A DNA stretch of 64,000 nucleotides from Spirillospora albida (GTDB lineage: Bacteria > Actinomycetota > Actinomycetes > Streptosporangiales > Streptosporangiaceae): the NCBI RefSeq assembly GCF_000718255.1, contig NZ_JOFJ01000014.1:1-64000 (forward strand), given 5' to 3'. The notes under the pieces were generated by a model that ran no database searches, had not been told where the DNA came from, and saw only the letters and a program-made list of their open reading frames with translations. Positions 56,972 through 64,000 of this stretch are shown here, in pieces (the stretch's first letter is position 1; each line of letters begins with the position of its first letter). The translations under genes were made by a program, and so were the position numbers.

Positions 56972-58033
56972 ATGAGCGCCGCCAACCGCGCACAGGTCAT
57001 CACTCGCTGGGGGGCCATCGCCTTCATGGCGGCCGCGGTCATGACCGCGACCGCGGGCGGCTTCGCCCAGTCCTACGCCGGGCTCTACCACTGGGCGCTG
57101 GAACACGGCCTGCGCGGCTGGAAGGCCGAGTCCTTCCCCCTCCTGGTCGACCTGTTCATCATCGTCGGGGAGCTCGGCCTGTTCCTGCTCGCCGTGGACG
57201 CGTTCGTCCTGCACCGGCGGCAGCTCCTCAGCTGGCTGGACTTCTTCCTGCCGCTGACCATCGCGCTCGCCGGGTGGACCGCCAGCCTCGTCTTCAACGT
57301 CGGCCACGTCGGCAACCGGACGTTCTCCTACCAGGCGACCGCCGCCGTCCCGCCGATCGTGTCGATGCTCGGCCTGTTCGTCCTGCTGCGGACCCTGCAC
57401 CGGTACGTCGCGCAGAAGGAGGCCGAGCCCGAGCCGAAGCAGCCCGAGCCGCAGCCGCGCGCCATCGCCGGGCCGGTCACCCTGCAGCAGATCACGTTCA
57501 TGCCGGTGCGGCACACCGGGCCGCTGCCGCAGATCCAGGTCCCCGGGCACTCCGGCAAGGCCATCGAGTCCGGCGCCACCGCGCCCGCCGCGGCGGGCGG
57601 GCCCGCGCCCGCGCCGGCCGCCGCCGCGCCGGCCGCCGAGCCCGAGCCGGAACTCGCCGTGATGAGCGCCGCCGCGAGCGCCAACGGGCACGGCGCTCTC
57701 GGCGGGATCGCGGACGACCCGGCGCCCGCCCCCGCCGAACCCGCCGGGCGCGAGACGACCGCCGAGAACCTGCGCTCGGTCGTCCTGGAGATCCTGGAGC
57801 GACGGCACGGCGATATCGCCGGGACGGTCGCCGAGCTCACCGCCGAGGGGTACCACGTCGACGAGGCGGAGATCCGCCGGATCAGCGACAACCACTGGTT
57901 CCCGTACGCGGTGTACCGGCTGCTGGCCAAGCACGAGGGCGACGGCGCCCGGGTCGCCCGCGACCTGGACCTCCAAGGCATCTCCTACGACCAGGCGACG
58001 CTGGACGCGCTCGTCCGCTCCTGGCGTATGTGA
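56972..58033 (+). CDS. DUF2637 membrane protein with C-terminal helical domain
   Basis: A 353-residue protein. Four membrane helices within the first 130 residues, with F-P-L-L-V-D-L-F-I-I-V-G-E and G-W-T-A-S-L-V-F-N-V-G-H, are the DUF2637 signature common on actinomycete chromosomes and plasmids (related to spread proteins). A Pro/Ala-rich linker and an HTH-like C-terminus (about 265-350) with two similar helical units follow. The start could instead be the ATG at 56912; neither has a strong ribosome site. Confidence 0.78.
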   Translation: MSAANRAQVITRWGAIAFMAAAVMTATAGGFAQSYAGLYHWALEHGLRGWKAESFPLLVDLFIIVGELGLFLLAVDAFVLHRRQLLSWLDFFLPLTIALAGWTASLVFNVGHVGNRTFSYQATAAVPPIVSMLGLFVLLRTLHRYVAQKEAEPEPKQPEPQPRAIAGPVTLQQITFMPVRHTGPLPQIQVPGHSGKAIESGATAPAAAGGPAPAPAAAAPAAEPEPELAVMSAAASANGHGALGGIADDPAPAPAEPAGRETTAENLRSVVLEILERRHGDIAGTVAELTAEGYHVDEAEIRRISDNHWFPYAVYRLLAKHEGDGARVARDLDLQGISYDQATLDALVRSWRM

Positions 58034-58132
58034 CATACCCGCCGATCACGCCGTGTCCGTGTGATCACTGTGCGTCCCGTGCGACGCTGGTATCCGGTCA
58101 CCATGCCGCGTCCAGTGATGCCGGGAGAGCCC

Positions 58133-59245
58133 ATGAGAACGCATCTCGCCGCGGTGGCCGCCGCGGCCGCCCTCGGCGGTGCCGCCGCCGGGTACCTGAT
58201 CGCCCCGACGCCCGGGGACGCCGCGGCCCGCGCCGCACGCGACCAGGCCGCGTCCTACCCGGCCGGCGGCACCCGCACGTCACCGGGCGCGGATGAGCCG
58301 GGCGCGAACGACGAGCCCCCGAACACGGGTCGGCAGCCGCCGGACACGGGTGGGCAGCCGTCGGAAACGGGTGGGCAGCCGTCGGACACGGATCCCCGCG
58401 CGTCGAACGCGAAGCCCCGCACGCCGAAGACGATGCACATCGCGCTGAACATGCCGGCGGGCGACCGCACCCGCGCCGCCGCACTCGGCTACGACCTGTT
58501 CGACGCGGCGCCCGACGCGGGCGACCTCGCGGCGCTGCCCCCGGGCGGCCGGGCGCTGCTGTGGGTCGGCAACACCACCTGCGGCGAGTTCGCGATCGCG
58601 AGCACGCGGGAGTTCACCGCGACGGTGCGGCGGTTCGCGCGCGACCCCCGCGTCTACGGCTGGTACCTCTCGGACGAGCCGAACCCCGCCGACTGCCCCG
58701 GGATCGCCGCGCGGATCCGGAAGCGCGCCGACATCGTCCACCGGCACGCGCCCGGCCAGAAGGCGTTCGCGTCGCTCACCGACTGGCCCATGCGGGCGCT
58801 GCGCCCGGACGTGACGCACCTCGACCTGATCGGTCTCGACCCGTACCCGTGCCGCACCGACCGCGCGTGCGACCTGGACGACATCGACCGGATGGTGCGC
58901 CAGGCCGACCGGGCCGGGTTCCCCCGCCGGATGATCGTCCCGGTGTTCCAGACGTTCGGGCAGGAGTGCAACAGCGGCGCCCGCCAGTGGCGGCTCCCCC
59001 GGGCCGGCGAACTCCGCGCGATGCTGAGGCGGTGGGACCGGTTCGTCCGCGACCCGGCCTTCGACATCAGCTATTCGTGGGGCCGCCAGCGCAGGTGGGC
59101 GTGCCCGACGCTCGCCGACGCGGACGGCGACGACGGCCTGCCCGACCTCCAGTCCGTCATGAGGAGGCACAACACGCGCCCCGCCGCCGCCCGGACGTCC
59201 GCGCCGAGTCCGGCCCCCACCGGGCCGTGCGTGGACGAAGACTGA
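58133..59245 (+). CDS. secreted TIM-barrel-like (glycoside hydrolase-like) protein
   Basis: A 370-residue exported protein with an N-terminal signal sequence (about 5-30) and a repeated T-G-G-Q-P-S linker. The folded domain from about 105 begins I-A-L-N-M-P-A-G and has G-W-Y-L-S-D-E-P-N-P (a glycoside-hydrolase-like acidic pair) and L-D-L-I-G-L-D-P-Y-P. This arrangement is that of uncharacterised TIM-barrel carbohydrate-active proteins. The ATG at 58133 follows GGGAG. No substrate is assigned. Confidence 0.65.
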   Translation: MRTHLAAVAAAAALGGAAAGYLIAPTPGDAAARAARDQAASYPAGGTRTSPGADEPGANDEPPNTGRQPPDTGGQPSETGGQPSDTDPRASNAKPRTPKTMHIALNMPAGDRTRAAALGYDLFDAAPDAGDLAALPPGGRALLWVGNTTCGEFAIASTREFTATVRRFARDPRVYGWYLSDEPNPADCPGIAARIRKRADIVHRHAPGQKAFASLTDWPMRALRPDVTHLDLIGLDPYPCRTDRACDLDDIDRMVRQADRAGFPRRMIVPVFQTFGQECNSGARQWRLPRAGELRAMLRRWDRFVRDPAFDISYSWGRQRRWACPTLADADGDDGLPDLQSVMRRHNTRPAAARTSAPSPAPTGPCVDED

Positions 59246-59257
59246 CATCCTGCCGGA

Positions 59258-59680
59258 ATGCAGGAGACCAGGCGGCACGATCTCGACCTCACCGACGCGC
59301 GGCTGCTCGCGTTCTGGCGCGACCGGCACCTGTGCACGCTGGTGACGCTCCGCCCGGACGGCACTCCGCACGCCGTGCCCGTCGGCGCCACGCTGGACGC
59401 CGACGCCGGCGTCGTCCGCGTCATCTCGTCGGGCACCTCCGCGAAGGCCCGGCACGTCGCCGCGTGCGCGGATCCCGCCGGGCTGCCCGTCGCGGTGAGC
59501 CAGGTGGACGGGCGGCGCTGGTCGACGATCGAGGGCCGGGCCGTGCTGCGCACCGACCCGGCCGCGGTCGCCGACGCCGAGCGCCGCTACACCGAGCGGT
59601 ACAAGCCGCCCCGGCCGAACCCGGCCCGCGTCGTCATCGAGATCACGATCAGCCGGATCCTCGGCAACCTGCCCGCCTGA
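59258..59680 (+). CDS. PPOX-class F420-dependent oxidoreductase
   Basis: A 140-residue split-barrel flavin-type domain. F-W-R-D-R-H-L-C-T-L-V-T-L-R-P-D-G-T-P-H and the C-terminal R-V-V-I-E-I-T are characteristic of the small actinobacterial F420H2-binding family related to pyridoxamine phosphate oxidase. The substrate is unknown. It begins 12 bp after the secreted protein ends and faces the SRPBCC gene tail to tail. Confidence 0.8.
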   Translation: MQETRRHDLDLTDARLLAFWRDRHLCTLVTLRPDGTPHAVPVGATLDADAGVVRVISSGTSAKARHVAACADPAGLPVAVSQVDGRRWSTIEGRAVLRTDPAAVADAERRYTERYKPPRPNPARVVIEITISRILGNLPA

Positions 59681-59681
59681 G

Positions 59682-60314
59682 TCACGCGGCGCCGGTGTAG
59701 GCCGCGATCGTGCGCTCCGCGGCGGCCCGCGCGGACGCCTCGTCCGCGCCGGACGCGGCGTCGGCGGCGGCCCACGCCTCGCCGCTCAGCCGCGTGAACT
59801 CCTTGCCCTCGTCCGACATGGCCCATTGCGGGCCCATCTCGGCGGCGGGCCGGGCCCGTCCCGACTCCAGGTGCAAGGAGAGGCCGAGGACGCCCATGTC
59901 CCAGCCGATGCCGACGGCGGCCGGGCCGAACTCGTCCCAGCGGTCGTCGACGTGCGCGATGTGCTCCAGTTCGAACCGGGTGCGGCCGCCCTCCTCGGGG
60001 ACGAGGCGCACCTCGACCCAGCTGACCTGGCCGCCGTACTCCCATGTCGCCGCGTACGACTTCGGCGGGTCGCAGCGCTCGATCACCCCGCCCGCGTTGC
60101 CCTCGAACTGGAACCGGCCGCCCTCCCGCAGATCGCCCGAGACGGGCAGGAACCAGCGCGGGATGCGCTCGGCGCTGGTCACGGCGTCCCACACGTCCTC
60201 GACGTCGGCGTCGTAGACCCGGCTGACCGTCACGGTCTTCGCCGTGCCCGCCTCCAGGACGCGCTCGCCGACCCGGCGCCGCACCGCGGTGATCTGCCCG
60301 CTGACCTCGATCAT
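59682..60314 (-). CDS. SRPBCC (AHSA1/START-like) family protein
   Basis: A 210-residue protein with one Bet-v1-like domain. The segments V-S-R-V-Y-D-A-D-V-E-D-V-W-D-A-V, F-L-P-V-S-G-D-L-R-E-G-G-R-F and a C-terminal helix place it in the AHSA1 group. It is the second gene of an ArsR-SRPBCC operon, a very common actinobacterial pair; the ATG overlaps the ArsR stop codon (ATGA). It probably binds a hydrophobic ligand. Confidence 0.85.
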   Translation of the reverse strand: MIEVSGQITAVRRRVGERVLEAGTAKTVTVSRVYDADVEDVWDAVTSAERIPRWFLPVSGDLREGGRFQFEGNAGGVIERCDPPKSYAATWEYGGQVSWVEVRLVPEEGGRTRFELEHIAHVDDRWDEFGPAAVGIGWDMGVLGLSLHLESGRARPAAEMGPQWAMSDEGKEFTRLSGEAWAAADAASGADEASARAAAERTIAAYTGAA

Positions 60315-60673
60315 GACTCGCTCTCCGTTCGCTCGGCCTGCCTGCGCGCACGCCTGCCCCGCACGAGCTCGGTGCCCAGGGCGTCGAGATGCGGCGTCCA
60401 GTACCGGCGGAACCGGTCCAGCCACGCGTCGATCTCCTGGAGGGGCGCGGGGTCGACGGCGTAGAGCCGCCGCGTCCCCTCGGCCCGGACCACCGCGAAC
60501 CCGGCGTCCCGCAGCACCTTCAGATGCTGCGAGACGGCCGGCTGGGAGATCCCGAACTCCGCGCGGACGACCTCCGCGACGGCGCCGGAGGTGCGCTCCC
60601 CGTCGGCGAGCAGCTCCAGGATCCGGCGCCGGACGGGGTCGCCCAGCACGTCGAAGGCGTGCACGGAGCCCAA
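60311..60673 (-). CDS. ArsR-family winged-helix regulator
   Basis: A 120-residue regulator. L-G-D-P-V-R-R-R-I-L-E-L-L and the recognition helix Q-P-A-V-S-Q-H-L-K-V-L-R are clear. It lacks the cysteine metal site of metal sensors, as do the ArsR proteins paired with SRPBCC genes. The TTG at 60673 was chosen because GGAGA stands 8 bp before it; the upstream gap has an AT-rich TTATATAAAT stretch that probably holds the promoter. Confidence 0.85.
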   Translation of the reverse strand: MGSVHAFDVLGDPVRRRILELLADGERTSGAVAEVVRAEFGISQPAVSQHLKVLRDAGFAVVRAEGTRRLYAVDPAPLQEIDAWLDRFRRYWTPHLDALGTELVRGRRARRQAERTESES

Positions 60674-60707
60674 GATACAGTCTCCATTTATATAAGGCCA
60701 GTCTTAA

Positions 60708-61301
60708 TCAACTGGCGAGCAGCGTCGCGAAGTCGACGGGCGAATCGTACGGGTCGTCCTTCGCGCGGGGCGGGGCCGCCCGGATCATCGCGGCCAGCTC
60801 GGCGCCGGCGCGGGCGACGCGTCCGGCGAGGGCGTCGTCGCCGCCGCCCGCCCAGTCCTCGGACGCCGCGTAGACGGCGGTCGCGGCGGGCCGCGCCCGC
60901 AGGTACCCGAACAGCGGCCGCAGCGCGTGGTCGAGGACGAGGGAGTGCCGCGCCGTACCGCCGGTCGCGCCCAGGAGCACGGGCATGCCGTCCAGCGAAC
61001 CCCGTTCGAGGACGTCGAAGAACGCCTTGAACAGCCCGCTGAAGGACGCGTTGAACACGGGCGTCACGGCGATGAGGCCCGCGGCCCCCGTCACGGTCTC
61101 GACGGCGGCGCGGAACTCTCCGGTCGGGAAGCCGGTCAGCGTCGCGTCGACCACGGCGTGCGCGTGGTCGCGGAGCTCCACCGTCTCCACGGTGACACCG
61201 GGGCCGAGCGCCTCGGACGTCGCGGCGGCGAGCCGGTCGGCGAGCAGCCGCGTGCTGGAAGGCCGGCCGAGACCGGCGGAGACGACGGCGAGGGCGCTCA
61301 T
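60708..61301 (-). CDS. NADPH-dependent FMN reductase (CE1759 type)
   Basis: A 197-residue flavodoxin-like protein. The FMN-binding V-S-A-G-L-G-R-P-S-S-T at the N-terminus and the T-P-V-F-N-A-S-F-S-G-L-F-K segment are typical. It supplies reduced FMN. Its ATG overlaps the stop of the luciferase-like monooxygenase, its natural partner, in a two-gene operon. Confidence 0.88.
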   Translation of the reverse strand: MSALAVVSAGLGRPSSTRLLADRLAAATSEALGPGVTVETVELRDHAHAVVDATLTGFPTGEFRAAVETVTGAAGLIAVTPVFNASFSGLFKAFFDVLERGSLDGMPVLLGATGGTARHSLVLDHALRPLFGYLRARPAATAVYAASEDWAGGGDDALAGRVARAGAELAAMIRAAPPRAKDDPYDSPVDFATLLAS

Positions 61302-62389
61302 CGGACGGCCTCCACGTCCCTCTTCGCCACCAGGTCGTCGTGCCCCGGCGGGTCCGACGGGACGTGCTCGGGGCGGCGCGCCTCGAACTCCCTGCGCAGC
61401 ACCGGGACGACCTCCTCGCCCAGCATGTCGATCTGCTCCAGGACGGTCTTCAGCGGCAGCCCGGCGTGGTCGACGAGGAACAGCTGCCGCTGGTAGTCGC
61501 CGAAGGAGTCGGCGAACGCCAGCGTCTTCTCGATCACCTGCTCCGGGCTGCCGACGGTGAGCGGCGTCTCGGCGGTGAACTCCTCCAGCGACGGCCCGTG
61601 CCCGTACACGGGCGCGTTGTCGAAGTAGGGGCGGAACTCCCGGACGGCGTCCTGCGAGTTCCGCCGCATGAACACCTGGCCGCCGAGCCCGACGATCGCC
61701 TGGTCGGCGGCGCCGTGCCCGTAGTGCTCGTACCGCCGCCGGTACAGGCCGATGAGCCGCTGGAAGTGCTCCTTCGGCCAGAAGATGTTGTTCGCGAAGA
61801 ACCCGTCGCCGTAGTAGGCGGCCTGCTCGGCGATCTCCGGGCTGCGGATGGAGCCGTGCCACACGAACGGCGGGACCCCGTCCAGCGGGCGCGGCGTCGA
61901 GGTGAACGACTGCAGCGGCGTCCGGTACCTGCCCTGCCAGTCGACGACGTCCTCCCGCCACAGCCGGTGCAGGAGCCCGTAGTTCTCGACGGCGAGCGGG
62001 ATGCCGTCCCGGATGTCCTTGCCGAACCAGGGGTAGACGGGGCCGGTGTTGCCGCGTCCCATCATGAGGTCGACCCGCCCGCCGGCGAGGTGCTGCAGCA
62101 TCGCGAAGTCCTCGGCGATCTTCACCGGGTCGTTGGTGGTGATCAGCGTGGTCGCGGTGGACAGCAGCAGCCGCTCGGTGCGGGCCGCGATGTAGCCGAG
62201 CATCGTGGTCGGGGACGACGGGACGAACGGAGGGTTGTGGTGCTCGCCGGTGGCGAAGACGTCGAGGCCCGCGTCCTCGGCCCTGAGCGCGATCGCGACC
62301 ATGGCCCGGATGCGCTCGGCCTCCGACGGCGTGCGGCCTGTCGTCGGGTCCGGCGTGACGTCGCCGACCGTGAAGATCCCGAACTGCAT
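61298..62389 (-). CDS. LLM-class flavin-dependent monooxygenase (CE1758 type)
   Basis: A 363-residue bacterial luciferase-like TIM barrel. A-T-G-E-H-H-N-P-P-F, L-L-S-T-A-T-T-L-I-T-T-N-D-P-V and M-G-R-G-N-T-G-P are family landmarks. With the adjacent FMN reductase it forms a two-component monooxygenase of unknown substrate. The ATG follows TTGGAGGG. Upstream, GTTGAAAATTCTAC resembles a MarR-type half-dyad next to a TACTAT -10 box. Confidence 0.88.
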   Translation of the reverse strand: MQFGIFTVGDVTPDPTTGRTPSEAERIRAMVAIALRAEDAGLDVFATGEHHNPPFVPSSPTTMLGYIAARTERLLLSTATTLITTNDPVKIAEDFAMLQHLAGGRVDLMMGRGNTGPVYPWFGKDIRDGIPLAVENYGLLHRLWREDVVDWQGRYRTPLQSFTSTPRPLDGVPPFVWHGSIRSPEIAEQAAYYGDGFFANNIFWPKEHFQRLIGLYRRRYEHYGHGAADQAIVGLGGQVFMRRNSQDAVREFRPYFDNAPVYGHGPSLEEFTAETPLTVGSPEQVIEKTLAFADSFGDYQRQLFLVDHAGLPLKTVLEQIDMLGEEVVPVLRREFEARRPEHVPSDPPGHDDLVAKRDVEAVR

Positions 62390-62506
62390 GGCCGTCCCTC
62401 CAAATAGTAGAATTTTCAACCATCGTACCGGAACCGGCGCAGCCGGGCGGATATTCCGGCGGCGCCGATCGCGTTCTCGATCCCGGCCTCGGGGAATGTG
62501 CACTGC

Positions 62507-63310
62507 ATGATCGGTGAACACGTCCTCGCCGGATACGCCCCGGACGCGGGCGGCCGCGAGGCGCTCGGCCTGGCGCGCGCGATCATCGCGCTGACCGGCG
62601 GGCGGCTCAGCGTGGCGACCGTCCACCCGCCGGACCTGCCGGCCGCCGCCGGAGAGGCGCACGCGCTGCTGGAGCAGGCCGCCGACCAGCTCGGCGAGCA
62701 TCCCGCCGAGCTGATCGCCCAGGAAGGCCGCAGCGTGAGCCGGGGCCTGTCGGTCCTCGCCAGCCGGATCGGCGCCGACCTCATCGTCGTCGGCTCCCCC
62801 GAGGGCGGCACCCGGGGCCGGATCGGCGTCAGCGCGACCGCCGACCATCTCCTGCACTCCGCCACCGCGGCGGTGATGCTCACCCCGTCCGGCTACACGC
62901 CGCCCGCCGACCTGAACCGGATCACCGTCATGTACGTCCGGCGCCCGCAGTGCGACGACGCGGTGGTGCGCGCCGCGCAGGCCGCCGACATCCTGGACGT
63001 CCCGCTCCGGCTGCTCACCCTCGCGCTCGGCGACGCCCCCCTCGAACGCCTCCGGGACGACCTGGCCCTCGCGATCCGGCTCGCCGTCGACTCGGCCGAG
63101 CTGCTCCCCGAGGATGTCACCGGCGACCTCGCCGAGGGCGACGACGTGGCCGAGGCCCTGGCCGACACCGACTGGTCGGACGGGGAGATCCTCGTGTGCG
63201 CCTCCAGCGAGGACGCCGCGGCCCATCGCGTCTTCCTGGGGGAGGTCGCGCTCAAGGTCCTGCGGGCCGCCCCGTGCCCGGCGACCGTCCTCCCACGGGG
63301 CTACTACTGA
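62507..63310 (+). CDS. universal stress protein family (two UspA-like units)
   Basis: A 267-residue protein. The first unit ends V-V-G-S-P-E-G-G-T-R-G-R-I-G-V-S-A-T-A-D, which contains the G-x2-G-x9-G-S/T nucleotide-binding pattern of UspA in a slightly altered form. The second unit (about 145-265) is more divergent and lacks a clear pattern. An upstream GTG at 62498 would add three residues. It is divergent from the monooxygenase operon. Confidence 0.75.
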   Translation: MIGEHVLAGYAPDAGGREALGLARAIIALTGGRLSVATVHPPDLPAAAGEAHALLEQAADQLGEHPAELIAQEGRSVSRGLSVLASRIGADLIVVGSPEGGTRGRIGVSATADHLLHSATAAVMLTPSGYTPPADLNRITVMYVRRPQCDDAVVRAAQAADILDVPLRLLTLALGDAPLERLRDDLALAIRLAVDSAELLPEDVTGDLAEGDDVAEALADTDWSDGEILVCASSEDAAAHRVFLGEVALKVLRAAPCPATVLPRGYY

Positions 63311-63379
63311 GTAGTCCGTTTTGACCGGTTCTGCCGAACAAGTTGCCGCCTGCTCTTTACCTCGACTACATTCCGTCGA

Positions 63380-63394
63380 GATCGTAACGTTACC
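63380..63394. promoter_or_regulatory. palindrome upstream of the CHAP gene
   Basis: The sequence GATCGTAACGTTACC contains a perfect 10-bp palindrome, GTAACGTTAC (63384-63393), 27 bp before the CHAP start codon. GATCGTAACGTT recurs at 39347-39358. GTAAC half-sites are typical of MtrA-type regulators of cell-wall genes, but the spacing here is not diagnostic. A small stem (TCGAC/GTCGA) precedes it. Confidence 0.35.
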
Positions 63395-63419
63395 TTGATC
63401 ATCCGGGGGCGGGCGCGGG

Positions 63420-64000
63420 ATGGATCCCATCGGCAAGAAACTGCTCGACGTCGCGAAGACCCAGCTCGGCTACACCGAGAAGGGCGACGGCTACACCAAG
63501 TTCGGCGAGTGGTACCGCAAGAACGTCGACGGCGACAACGACGCCTACTTCACCACCGCCCCCTGGTGCGACATGTTCCTCGCCTGGGCCGCCGAGCAGG
63601 CCGACGTCACCGACCAGGCGGGCCAGTTCGCGTCCACGATCCTGCACGCGAAGTGGTTCGAGAAGAACGACGCCTGGGGCACCGAGCCCGAGCCGGGCGC
63701 CATCGTCTTCTACGACTGGAACGGTTCAGGCGACATCGACCAGATCGACCACGTCGGCATCGTCGAGAAGGTCGACGGCAAGACCCTCCACACGATCGAG
63801 GGCAACGCCGACGGCTACAAGCTCATGCGCAAGACCCGCGACATGGACACCGTGGTCGGCTTCGGCTACCCGTCCAAGGTCAAGGTCGCCGCCAAGTACA
63901 CCCCCAAGCACGCCGCCCCCGCCCCCACCGTCGAGAAGATCACGGCCGCCCCCGCCGCCGTCCGCGCGGAGGAGCAGGACACGGGCGGCGCGGCCCCCTC
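63420..64000 (+). CDS. CHAP-domain peptidoglycan amidase/endopeptidase, cut by the window edge
   Basis: The first 193 codons are present and the stop is beyond 64000. The CHAP catalytic residues are visible: Cys50 in A-P-W-C-D-M-F, His111 in D-H-V-G-I-V and the polar Asn129 in I-E-G-N-A-D. An Ala/Pro-rich linker begins near 165 and probably leads to a peptidoglycan-binding domain. No signal peptide is seen at this start. The ATG follows a G-rich GGGGGCGGG site. Confidence 0.82.
   Translation, partial: MDPIGKKLLDVAKTQLGYTEKGDGYTKFGEWYRKNVDGDNDAYFTTAPWCDMFLAWAAEQADVTDQAGQFASTILHAKWFEKNDAWGTEPEPGAIVFYDWNGSGDIDQIDHVGIVEKVDGKTLHTIEGNADGYKLMRKTRDMDTVVGFGYPSKVKVAAKYTPKHAAPAPTVEKITAAPAAVRAEEQDTGGAAP

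Overview
The window is chromosomal DNA of a high-GC filamentous actinomycete. The best fit is Actinomadura or a close relative in the Streptosporangiales. This rests on very strong G/C bias at third codon positions, GTG and TTG starts, an actinobacterial pre-16S rRNA leader, a mycothiol-type deacetylase, an OsaA/B/C-type osmotic-stress signalling cluster, a complete conservon (cvnA-B-C-D) and a DUF2637 protein. The genus is inference.

Layout. Positions 1-430 hold the promoters and leader of an rRNA operon that runs off the left edge on the minus strand. From 0.6 to 5.3 kb are a nitroreductase-like gene, an RlmA-type methyltransferase, thioredoxin, a group-2 sigma-70 factor and class II DAHP synthase. 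From 5.3 to 13.6 kb is a stress-signalling block: an RsbW-like ATPase, a STAS antagonist, an OsaC-like kinase/GAF/PP2C protein and, divergently, an OsaA-like hybrid kinase with an array of 92-residue HAMP repeats plus its OsaB-like regulator. From 13.7 to 20 kb are mostly housekeeping and small metabolic genes, including gltX. At 20.0-22.6 kb two translationally coupled genes encode a Ro60-like TROVE/vWA protein and an ARPP-2-like protein with a Fis-type helix-turn-helix; this is a candidate RNA quality-control or repair cassette. At 23.2-26.3 kb a TetR regulator, an acyl-CoA dehydrogenase and a divergent APH-fold kinase form an LvaA/LvaC (ACAD10/11)-like module. From 26 to 39 kb are cell-wall, transport, regulatory and methyltransferase genes, with one tRNA-like gene at 36.39 kb that has an odd anticodon/variable-arm combination. 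At 39.5-43.4 kb is the conservon.

The most unusual stretch is 44.5-53.9 kb. An integrative element lies in the 3' end of an acyl-CoA dehydrogenase gene. The gene's last codons are duplicated at the far end (44515-44550 and 53792-53827), so the element supplies a replacement 3' end and the displaced native end remains at 53.8 kb. The element is decayed. Its tyrosine integrase has an in-frame amber codon and no catalytic tyrosine. A phosphotransferase gene has two frameshifts, a class II LysRS-like gene survives only as a fragment, and a small coiled-coil gene has been split by an inversion. Its largest gene is a secreted repeat protein with a C-terminal amidase domain, broken by one frameshift and followed by a lipoprotein gene.

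Right of the element (53.9-64 kb) are TetR and Crp/Fnr regulators, an erythromycin-esterase-family protein, a DUF2637 membrane protein, a secreted TIM-barrel-like protein, an F420-type oxidoreductase, an ArsR/SRPBCC pair, an FMN-reductase/luciferase-like monooxygenase pair, a universal stress protein, and a CHAP-domain cell-wall hydrolase cut by the right edge.
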